A program made the translations under genes and the position numbers. Below are positions 56,701 to 64,000 of a stretch of 64,000 nucleotides of DNA, in pieces. Every line of letters starts with the position of its first letter. The stretch's first letter is position 1. The stretch is from positions 791,903 to 855,902 of the forward strand of contig ML976665.1 of assembly GCA_010015655.1 (NCBI GenBank), written 5' to 3'. This stretch comes from Bimuria novae-zelandiae CBS 107.79 (lineage: Eukaryota > Ascomycota > Dothideomycetes > Pleosporales > Didymosphaeriaceae). The notes under the pieces were generated by a model. That model was not told the origin of the DNA. It did no database searches and worked only from the letters and a program-made list of their open reading frames with translations.

Positions 56701-58859
56701 TTCCTTAATAATGTTAAGGGTAATTAATTCCTAGTGTCCATGGATCGTAAGGGTAGTTTCGACCTCGTATTCAATTGTTGCTTTGCCGGGCATTAGTTGT
56801 CCATTCGCGACATAGATAGTATAGGGTATAGCCTTCTTGCGCTTATAGAGTCCTGCTCTATTAAGTGCTTTCCTTAACACATAACTTTCCTGTGCTCCTA
56901 AGTCTAACATGGCTTTTATCCATATTTCTTTAAGCTATACTAGTAGCTTAATTAATGCCTAACTATTTATAGCATTTAGTTCTCTGAAGGCGTTTTCCCG
57001 CCTGAGCCTAGGTCTAAAAAAGATATCTTTTCTATAGGTGGCTTTGTAGGCTTAAGGTGTCCTTCCTTCTTCTTCTCCTAAGGCTACTGCTAGGCCTCTT
57101 CTAGGAGAGCTTTACCGTCTTCTTCCTTCGTTACTGTTTTAATCCTAAGGGTCGTAGTCCCTTTTAGTATGCGATTAAACCTATACTTTCCTTTTTGCTC
57201 TTTGTGTTCCTTGTAGTCAAGGTGTAAGCATATTTATTATTTATTAGGTGCGCATTTTCCGTTAACTAGTAGTAATATTACTTAGTTTAGCGCTTAGTTA
57301 AGGTGTAGAAAGTATCGCGTTTCGCGCTTGTCCTAGAGGTAAACGTTATAATAGGCGATAGGGTAGTTAAACCACTCCTATCTATATCGTTAGTATATTC
57401 GGGGAAAGTAGCTGTATTCCTTAGCTTGGTAATAAATAGTATATTAATCTTCTCTATAGAGGGTCTATTGTATAGTCTCATACGTAGGATTGTGGTGGTC
57501 CAGGTCGTACTGTGGTTCGTAGTTTAGGCTTTTGTTTAGGTACTTCTTCTTGGGGTCTTCGTGGGCGTAGCGGTGGTCCGCCATTTCTTGTGCTGCTTTA
57601 CTGACTAGGTTAGGTTAGTAAGCATGAAAAAATGCTTCTACGTAGTCTTATCGTTCTACTGCTGTAAACCCGAAGTCTCCTTCCCTTGGTTAGTGTTTTT
57701 CCAAGAAGTCGAAAACGTTTATTATCTTGCTAGTAACTAGTTTGTTCTAGCTAGGGTGAGGCGTAGGAGGTCAAGGTATTGGTTCCTTCTCCTTTCCTTT
57801 TTCGTCCGAACTTACGTGTGCATCCTTATAGAGTCGTAAGTTAGGTAATTCTAATCGCTCTAATTCTTCGTCGTGGATGTTAATCTGTTTAATGGCGTCT
57901 ATTACCTGCCATTCTTCGTCGGTGGTTTCTTTTTTATTAATAGTTAGTATGTTTAGCTGCCTGATAATTTTGTTCTTAGATCTGCAGTTCCTGGCTATGT
58001 GGCCTAGTTTGCCACATATAAAGCATTTACGCGTCTCGGTCCCCTATCGTCGGGTTCCATCTAAGATACGTTAGTTAGGCTTTCAAAAGCCTATAGCCTT
58101 TCCTGTTCCCTTTTCTAGGTTATTAAACTAGATATCTTTTATAGGTTGGGGTCCGTAGTGGTTGCGTTGCTGGCGACAAGGTGCTTTTAATGGCGCCCTG
58201 TAAACTACAGGTGCCTATCGTTCGAAACTAGCATTCCTCGGGTTCCTACGGAACTCTTCTTGTAAAGCGAACCACTCCCTATTAATGCGGATAGTCTCTT
58301 CGTACAGTTCTTCTAAGGTCTCTATCTTTATACTACTACGCAGGAGTTCTTCGCGCATATTACGTTTAAGGCCTTATTTATATATTATCTTAAGAGATTT
58401 ATCCTCCTAGTTAAGTTGCACTGCGTACTTACGGAACTCGATCGTGTATTTGGCTGCGGATTGGTGTTGGCGAACTATTTAGATTACTTGTCTAGCAATA
58501 GCTGTTTTATTAGTAATTCTAAATATTTATTAAAGGTATATTTTAAAGTTATTATAGTCTTTAATAATGTTAATTGCATCGGCATGCTTGTTAATATACT
58601 CCTTATTTTTGTTGTCGTGGTCCATGTCTAAGTACTTAACTAAGTAAGGATAGATTTATTCTTTAGCGCTTTCTCGCATATAGGTCGCAGCGAAGATAAC
58701 CTTCTTTTTATCTTTAAGATCTTAGTTCTAGTCGAAGAAATAGAGGTCTAGCTATAAGAGCTATGTATCGAGGAGGGTACGATTGCTGTTATATAAGTCG
58801 GGTTTATGTGCCTTGTTCTTGCCATCCCCTATAGGGGTGACATGGTTGTCCGAAGCCAT
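53715..58859 (-). pseudogene. Gypsy B gag-pol polyprotein, nonsense-mutated
   Basis: A single minus-strand frame from ATG 58859. Gag ends in an intact CCHC knuckle CFICGKLGHIARNC (58025-57984). Protease near 56910 reads MLDLGAQESYV (Ser of DSG lost). RT lies near 56200-55840, with FDLRDGYHLI and active site YLDN (55859-55848) for YLDD. RNase H lies near 55420-55130. Integrase lies near 54920-54400, with [11 protein letters not shown] and ISDRDKLF present, the expected ER of DGQTER read as VR, and one zinc-finger Cys changed to Tyr. The chromodomain near 53830-53730 includes KWKGYPHLENT. The stops are of RIP type. Confidence 0.92.
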
Positions 58860-58906
58860 GGAAGAGGTAGGGGTCTTATTAGTATTTATATTAAGGGTGT
58901 TTAAGA

Positions 58907-59564
58907 TGTTAAGATCCTAAAGAGATAGCTAATCCCTAAGGGGCTAAGGTTAGTTCTCGGGCAGGAGTACTAGTAGAACGAAAGAGGGTAGTAGTAATAG
59001 CTTACGCGTGTTACTAGGGCGTTGGTATTAAAGGTGTGTATAGCATAATTAAATCAACAAGGTTGCTTATTTAGATCCAAACGATAAATTAATAAACAGG
59101 TTAAACACAAATGCCTTAAGGGTGTGAGGTTTGATGTTTGCCACTGAGCTGATGGCTTGTTTTCCTTTTGTTTGTTTTTGATGTTTGCCACTGAGCTGAT
59201 GGCTTATTTTCCTTTTGTTTGCTGTTTGCCAGTTATCTAGGATGTTTACGCCTGGGTATATAGGAGATAGCTTACCTCTAGTGGCAGAGGGGGATATACA
59301 TGAGTTATTTGGTTCACAAAGGGTATTCGTGTGGGTTTATATACAAGAGGGGTAAACCTTACTATCTATCTCTCTTTCTACCGTCCCTAGATTCCGATGG
59401 ATGGTCGCGCCGTCCGTGGATGGTACACCTTCTACAATCTTAGCAGGATGGTATGTCTTGGCTGGATGGTACATCACGTGACCTCGGTTACGCGACCCCG
59501 CCGAGTGTCACTTCCACTAAGGCCCGTTGGTCCTCCGCGTTCCATACATGTTCAGATCCTAACA
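58907..59564 (-). repeat. 5' LTR of gypsy B (457 bp), interrupted by a solo LTR
   Basis: Segments 58907-59122 and 59324-59564. Plus-strand start TGTTAAGATCC, end CAGATCCTAACA. The LTR lengths agree exactly, and differences from the 3' LTR are mostly transitions. Confidence 0.93.
59123..59318. repeat. Solo LTR (196 bp) in the gypsy B 5' LTR
   Basis: Starts TGTGAGGTTTGATG, ends TTTGGTTCACA, with a perfect target-site duplication AAGGG at 59118-59122 and 59319-59323. It contains a tandem repeat of about 47 bp (TTGATGTTTGCCACTGAGCT occurs twice). Not RIP-mutated. The empty site is seen in the other gypsy B LTR near 52720-52730. Confidence 0.93.
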
Positions 59565-59569
59565 ACGAT

Positions 59570-61490
59570 GCGCTAGAACTACCTTTTAATAAGACTACGT
59601 ACTTAACTAAATAAGGCTTACTATAAGAGAGGAATAGGCAATTATATAGTGTATATTTAACTTGAATATATAAGGATTTCCGTCCTAGCTTACTACTATA
59701 AAAGATATAGCTAATTCTTTACTAGCTACACGCTACTTTAAGCTAGTTAGTTAAAAGTAGTCTTACTACTTTATTAAGCGCTAGCTAGAGCTCTAAGTTA
59801 AGTTTAATTAAAAGTATAACTATAAAAGAGTCCTTTATAAGGATTCTAAGGTTATACAAGGCTAGTTCTAGCTTATAAAGAATACTAAAGCCAAGCATAG
59901 TAGCTTAGAGAAAGATACTTATAACTTTAATAAAACTAGCTATATAATAGGTATAATATTAATAGGAGCAGTTATTATAGGCTCTAAATATTAAAATAAG
60001 CTAAAAGGTATGTAGTAAGTGTAACAGGAACAATCGCTCGTCGACACGAGAACCCTTGGCCAGTCAAGACAGGATTCGAGATCATCCGAAAACCGACACT
60101 CATCCGTATCGGACCAATTTCGGATCTATCAGACCGATGGGGAATTACGGATCCGATTCGGACCTATTTCGGATCCATCAGACCGACGGTCAACCTATGG
60201 CAGATATGTGCTAGCTAGCCATCTGGGAAGAGGTGTATTTAGAGGAGCTTAGGGCCTTTATAGTTTAGTACCTTTTCCGTATCCTTTCGTACCAGGCCTA
60301 TAGGCACTTAATTTATTCGAGGCTACATTCTTATACACGCACTCCTATATGCCTCTGCTAAGAGATACGCCAACATCGATCCTTTAAGTGACCTGCGCCG
60401 ATACAGTAAGGAAATTAAAATTAAATAATAGCTATTTATAGTATTAACGCGATAGGATAGGCAATCCTATCCTTCTTTATCTTTTAAGGCAAGTACTACC
60501 TCTCTACCTAGTACTAGGAAAAGGATCTACCTTATAACTAGATTTTTAGAGTCTTTAAAAATAGCTAGATAATAAATAAGCTTAGTTTATAGTAACTAAA
60601 GTACTTTAACGCGTATATAAAAAAGCGTACTATTAGTAATTATTAGCTACTTATTATTAATAACTACGAGAGCTATAACTCGCTTAAGTTCTAGTAATAT
60701 AATAAAGATAGTAAGATTATTACTTTTTATATACCTTTACATTCGTCGTACCTCTTATAGCTACTAGATATAGGGTATTTCTCGCTATTAAAGAAGGCGT
60801 ATAGGCGCTAAGCTAAGGATCTAATACATAACTATATTACGTATATTACTAAAATTAAGTTCCTACCTTACTTTATTACTACTTTTAAGGCTATAATTAC
60901 TTAAAATAATATTTAAAAATATTTTTAAGATACTAGCCTTATTTCTCTTAACTTAAAAGTAATAATATTAAAGTTTAATATCTACCTATAGGCGCCCTTA
61001 TCTTGTACTATATATAATAGTCCGTAGTAGTTGTAAATACTAAGTAATACCCTAAAATTAGGGTTATAATTAACGCTAATAAAAGAGAAAATTTAAAGGT
61101 ACCTAAATAATTCCTTAATAAGTATAGTTAAAGTAGTTAAAAAGCTTATAAAAGGCGCTAAGCTAATAGCGTATTTTTTAGTATTAATAATAAAGTGTAA
61201 CGCTAAGCTTTAACCCGCTAATAAGACTGCTATATAACGTAAATTATATAAAAGAAAGTAACTATAGTAAGAAAAAGTCCTTATAACTACTAATAGCTAG
61301 TAACTAGCTACCCTAAAGAACTTTACAGCGCGTAGTAATAGGGAAAAGGTAAAAAAGAGGATACGCACTAATAGAGGCAAATTAACTTAATAGCGCTATA
61401 AACGCTATAGTAAGACTAGGCATAAATCGCGCACGTGTAAAAAAGAAGTAAAAGTAGATTCTAAGTAGATTAGCCTACTATAATTTCTTA
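59570..61490 (+). pseudogene. Fot1-like transposase, main part, split by a solo LTR
   Basis: Plus-strand text shows GFPS and TTIKDIANSLLATR near 59680-59740, KVIQG and LIKNTKAKHSSLEKDTYNF near 59850-59930, then NKTSYIIGII, where the first catalytic Asp is Asn. After the solo LTR (60020-60405) come LLIINNYESYNS near 60655 (second Asp also Asn) and SSYLL then LLDIGYFSLLKKAYRR near 60745-60810 (third Asp kept). The C-terminal zinc-knuckle-like tail near 61391-61441 reads RYKRYSKTRHKSRTCKKE, with Cys changed to Tyr. Inactive. Confidence 0.85.
60020..60405. repeat. Solo LTR (386 bp) in the Fot1-like transposase
   Basis: Starts TGTAACAGGAAC, ends GCGCCGATACA, with a perfect target-site duplication GTAAG at 60015-60019 and 60406-60410. 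It contains repeated CGGATC-type motifs (TTTCGGATC and ATCAGACCGA each twice, 60100-60190). Normal CpA/TpG, so a late insertion. Confidence 0.92.
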
Positions 61491-61529
61491 TAACTATTTG
61501 TGCGCATTCTGTACTATTATGTAGAGTGT

Positions 61530-61613
61530 AGATTTTGATAGGGTCTTGGCAGAGTGATTAGCTCGCTTGACTGATTAGCTCGCTTGACTGATCAGCTCGC
61601 TATGCATGTACGT
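61530..61613 (-). repeat. Right terminal inverted repeat of the Fot1-like element, with 17-bp subrepeats
   Basis: On the plus strand GATTAGCTCGCTTGACT occurs twice in tandem, followed by a third partial copy GATCAGCTCGC, then TATGCATGTACGT and the TA duplication. The left repeat has one unit fewer. Subterminal repeats of this kind are usual transposase-binding sites. Confidence 0.88.
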
Positions 61614-61615
61614 TA

Positions 61616-62014
61616 ATCTAAGTAGCTAGTAATTATCTACAGTCCTAAGAGACCTTAACTTAAAAAAAAAACTCGTAATAATATTAATTATAGGTGGCTT
61701 AGCAGCCGTATGTTGCTGGCCGAGCGATCTTGTTGGGGTGTTGCATTGACTGACGTGTTGCACTGACTGCCAAGCTACGGTAACCCCTCCCTTGTCCCGA
61801 TCTTTCCGTAATAGGAAAGGACAAACCGCCTTGCTCGTATTACATTGCCTGCATTTATCCATCAGCACTCTGATTGAGTACCAGTAAGCAACCGCTCGGA
61901 CGTAGGATCTCTACCTTTGCCGCCCGTCTACAACCCACCCCACTAATACGTATTTTGAATTCAACACATCATTCTCTTTTCTTACCCACGTACCACGATA
62001 ACTCACCGATCACA
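61616..62014. promoter_or_regulatory. Intergenic region and promoter of the NTF2-like gene
   Basis: First sequence of normal composition right of the repeat block. Two TTGACTGA/TTGCA-containing short repeats occur near 61740-61770. A pyrimidine-rich stretch (61968-61985) precedes the start codon, as in many fungal promoters. No TATA box is evident. Confidence 0.5.
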
Positions 62015-62512
62015 ATGGAAGACGAAATCGTCGCTCTGGCGACTGCACATATTGAATCGTACGCATCGGCAGCAGCGCAAGGCCGTGACAACAAAGCTCC
62101 GCTCGACCAGCTCGCAGATGCATACAGCGTCCATTACCTCCCAACCTGGACCGCCTTTATGCTCGGAAACACCAAGGCAAATCCTGACCGCGAAGGCACC
62201 AAGGAAAGTTTGCTGTACGCACTGGAACATTACCGAAAGCATGGCCTAGGAACAGATGTTCGCAAGGCGACGAGCCGGGTTGTAAAGATCAGCGCGACAA
62301 GTGCGCTTTGTTTCATCACATGGCGGATGGTCATACCGGCGGGGGAAGAGAGTGCGCTAGATAATGGGGCCTGCGAAGATGCGATAGAATTCGAGGATCT
62401 TTATGGCTTCCGAGCTGCAGAAAACGGGTTGATGAAAGGCGGCTGGGAATTTGTTGTTGCGGACCAGGAGGTGCTGGCTGTTTTGAGTAGAGTTCCGAAC
62501 ATATTCGATTAA
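62015..62512 (+). CDS. Small NTF2/SnoaL-like hypothetical protein (165 aa)
   Basis: ATG 62015 in a strong context (CACAATGG), stop 62510-62512, single exon. The frame stays open to 61874 but has no earlier ATG, so this start is preferred. The N-terminal helix (EDEIVALATAHIESYASAAA), a central YLPTWTAF segment, an ALCFITWRMVIP strand and a C-terminal WEFVVADQEV strand look like the helix-plus-curved-sheet NTF2/SnoaL fold, common in small fungal proteins of unknown role. No signal peptide or membrane segment. Codon use and CpA/TpG content are normal, so the gene escaped RIP although it lies 400 bp from the repeat block. The fold assignment is from sequence impression only; the function is unknown. 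Confidence 0.8.
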   Translation: MEDEIVALATAHIESYASAAAQGRDNKAPLDQLADAYSVHYLPTWTAFMLGNTKANPDREGTKESLLYALEHYRKHGLGTDVRKATSRVVKISATSALCFITWRMVIPAGEESALDNGACEDAIEFEDLYGFRAAENGLMKGGWEFVVADQEVLAVLSRVPNIFD

Positions 62513-62725
62513 GAAAGATTTACGGATGAGCAAGTGGGGTTGGGGTGTGGGTCGATAATGATATTAATTTTAACACCGAGCTACTTCAACCGCTGCTCGT
62601 CATGACCCGCCCGACCGCGTGCCCTGCCAACCGCGCGTCGAAATTTTCTGCGCACAAACAAACTAGATCTCCCCGCGATTTCCAATACCACCGCAGCTAC
62701 CTCGATTTTAGGAGCAACTGCGACA
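62513..62725. other. Intergenic region after the NTF2-like gene
   Basis: About 210 bp of ordinary composition, holding the presumed 3' end of the NTF2-like transcript. Nothing else is recognisable. Confidence 0.5.
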
Positions 62726-63720
62726 ATGTCTCCGGCGCGGCGTCGCCCAGTAGGGGCAATGTCGAAGGACAACGTGACCAGGTGGGCTAACATGAGGTTC
62801 CTCCACGAGTACAAATACATGATTGCCAGGATACGCCCCGACAAGGACTCATTCTGGACCGTGGTAGACGCATCTGAGAGGTTTAAGCTATCCGCATACA
62901 ATCACGTTCTCCTCAACATCAACATGTTCACGCCCACCGACCCGCAGCATCAGACAAAGTGGTGGAAGTTCTGCGCATACCTCCAGACCGGCAACCGCAT
63001 CGGTTTCTGCCGCCAAACTACAGAGAAGGTACCTACGCTCAAGCGTCAATCAGGGACATGAGCCTTGTTGACCTATGGCCAACGTGGGGCGCTCTTTTCA
63101 CAAAGGACAAGGATCAGTAGAATGCTGCGTGGGTTAAGACGATCACCCTTTTCTGCTACTTTGAACGCGGCTATCTTCAAAGCTACGACCCAGAGGCTTA
63201 CGCACTGAATGCTCACGCGCTCGAATCAGCGTGCAGGTAGCTATTCAAAGATCGTATGCACGCTCTCAAGACGGAGCGTCACAAGAAAGTAAAGACAAGT
63301 GGACAGGAGGTCGCAGCGCAGGGTTTTCAGCCAGGCAGTGGTGAGTATCGGGACAGAAAGTCTAAACCAAGCTCACTCAGAAGTAGTCACCGCTACGAGC
63401 GCACTAGTAGTGCCCACGCTGTCAGACGCACAGGAGAAAGACGCCACATTCTAAGATCCCAGGGTAATGGCAGTCCGGCTCGCAGAGATTACCAAAGAGG
63501 TGGAACAACTCCGTGTCAGATTGGCGCAGGCGGACCAGAGTAACGTGCAACTGGAGGAAGAGAATGCAGGCTTGAAGGTGAAGGTGGCGGATTTTGAGGC
63601 ATACAAGAATGCGATCGAGGACTAGATGAACAAGCCTGGACAGTTTTCAGGAAGGAGGCACCATTGGAAACGTACAGCACTCTGCTTTGTTTTGGGTGCA
63701 ATCTTCACGACGCACCATTG
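62726..63720 (+). pseudogene. Broken hypothetical gene with a C-terminal coiled coil
   Basis: The first frame (ATG 62726 or 62759) reads RFLHEYKYMIARIRPDKDSF and WWKFCAYLQTGNRIGFC, then shifts by one base near 63010-63025 into ASIRDMSLVDLWPTWGALF, with in-frame TAG at 63118 and 63238. A GTGAGT donor at 63341 and a CTCAG acceptor ending at 63380 would remove 40 nt and restore phase into EVVTATSALVV. After one TAA a heptad-like segment follows, EITKEVEQLRVRLAQ then QLEEENAGLKVKV (63485-63600), then TAG. No family recognised. Either a pseudogene touched by RIP, or a multi-exon gene I read only partly. Confidence 0.5.
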
Positions 63721-64000
63721 AAAGATGTATGCAGGCAAGCAGGCATATGGGGACAATAAGCTTTATTCCTATCTGCAGAAAAGAGTGTCTGGAGTCAGGA
63801 GTCTGCTATTGAGCAGAGAGAGCGAGAGCGGGGGAGAGTATTTGCTAAGTCCCTAGTCCGTGCACCTGAGTAGTACCTTCCACCTCTGACGTCAGTCACG
63901 TGGCTACAAAAGACAAAGGGGATTCAGATCACGACGGACGGAAACAGACGATAAATCGATTCTCGAAGCCATTCGGAAAGCCATACTGCCTTTAATGATA
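63721..64000. other. Non-coding right edge with CRE-like and E-box palindromes
   Basis: No ORF of note. TGACGTCA (63887-63894) is the palindromic bZIP (CRE) site and CACGTG (63897-63902) a bHLH/bZIP site two bases on, suggesting a promoter for a gene right of the window. A GA-rich run lies near 63817-63838. Confidence 0.4.

Larger units (their letters stand above)
46964..59564 (-). mobile_element. Gypsy B: Ty3/gypsy chromodomain retrotransposon, minus strand
   Basis: Perfect target-site duplication ACGAT at 46959-46963 and 59565-59569. Both LTRs are 457 bp once their insertions are removed: the left (3') LTR holds copia II-B, the right (5') LTR holds a solo LTR. One gag-pol frame runs 58859 to about 53715. 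The purine tract AAAAGAGGGGAGGTGA precedes the 3' LTR (52980-52965, minus strand). RIP is moderate, much weaker than in gypsy A and C. An extra antisense ORF lies between chromodomain and 3' LTR. Confidence 0.95.
46465..61613 (+). mobile_element. Fot1-like (Tc1/mariner, pogo branch) DNA transposon split by gypsy B
   Basis: Terminal inverted repeats begin ACGTACATGCATAG at both ends (46465 and, on the minus strand, 61613) and are flanked by TA (46463-46464, 61614-61615). The transposase is on the plus strand, in pieces at about 46850-46963, 59570-60014 and 60411-61490. Gypsy B (46964-59564) and a solo LTR (60020-60405) interrupt it. Original length is about 2.2 kb. The right end coincides with the switch to normal base composition. 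Confidence 0.9.

Noticed and set aside
61874..62014. Longer N-terminus of the NTF2-like protein
   Set aside because: The upstream extension has no ATG, is of different composition, and the ATG at 62015 has a strong context.
62003..62249. Alternative frames over the NTF2-like gene
   Set aside because: Shadows of the 62015-62512 frame.
1..64000. CRISPR arrays, tRNA or rRNA genes, prokaryotic operons
   Set aside because: None seen. The repeats are LTRs, terminal inverted repeats and simple tandem repeats; the short tRNA-like matches are primer-binding sites.

Overview
The window is eukaryotic and reads as a heterochromatic repeat block of a filamentous ascomycete (Pezizomycotina; I cannot name the species). 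Fungal hallmarks are Ty1/copia, Ty3/gypsy chromodomain, Tad-like LINE and pogo/Fot1 elements, and very heavy RIP-like decay. CpA and TpG are scarce and TpA is abundant, and stop codons inside old reading frames are almost all TAG or TAA (from CAG, CAA, TGG) with few frameshifts. Positions 1-61613 are almost entirely mobile elements. From about 61614 the base composition becomes ordinary, and one intact gene and one decayed gene follow.

Layout. 1-3636: 5' half of a copia element on the minus strand (copia A), cut by the window edge and apparently inserted into gypsy A (3642-15312, plus strand). Gypsy A is also split by copia I (5592-10909; LTR pair, TSD CTTTA). 15313-19579: decayed copia II-A with a solo LTR inside it (18489-18642). 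19580-21333: unassigned decayed sequence. 21339-21562: solo LTR of the copia A family. 21637-46394: a TA-flanked inverted-repeat DNA element that contains gypsy C (21876-46214). Gypsy C in turn contains a short gag-only copia-like element (24830-26755), three solo LTRs and a pogo element (28744-42823). The pogo transposase gene was hit by two LINEs pointing away from each other (29636-35672 minus; 35839-41740 plus). 46465-61613: a Fot1-like element containing gypsy B (46964-59564, minus strand). Gypsy B has copia II-B (47153-52691) in its left LTR and a solo LTR in its right LTR; another solo LTR sits in the Fot1 part. 61614-64000: single-copy-like sequence with a small NTF2/SnoaL-like gene (62015-62512) and a degraded coiled-coil gene (about 62726-63720).

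Most boundaries rest on target-site duplications read by eye. They give a relative order of insertion: DNA elements first, gypsy elements into them, pogo, LINE and copia elements into those. Seven solo LTRs came late in this order, several of them hardly RIP-mutated.

The most unusual item is an antisense reading frame in gypsy B (53096-53713). It has a C-x2-C-x6-C-x8-C-x2-C-x6-C cluster matching the spacing of Zn(II)2Cys6 domains, and a TATAAATA box 57 bp upstream. No CRISPR, tRNA, rRNA or prokaryotic feature was seen.
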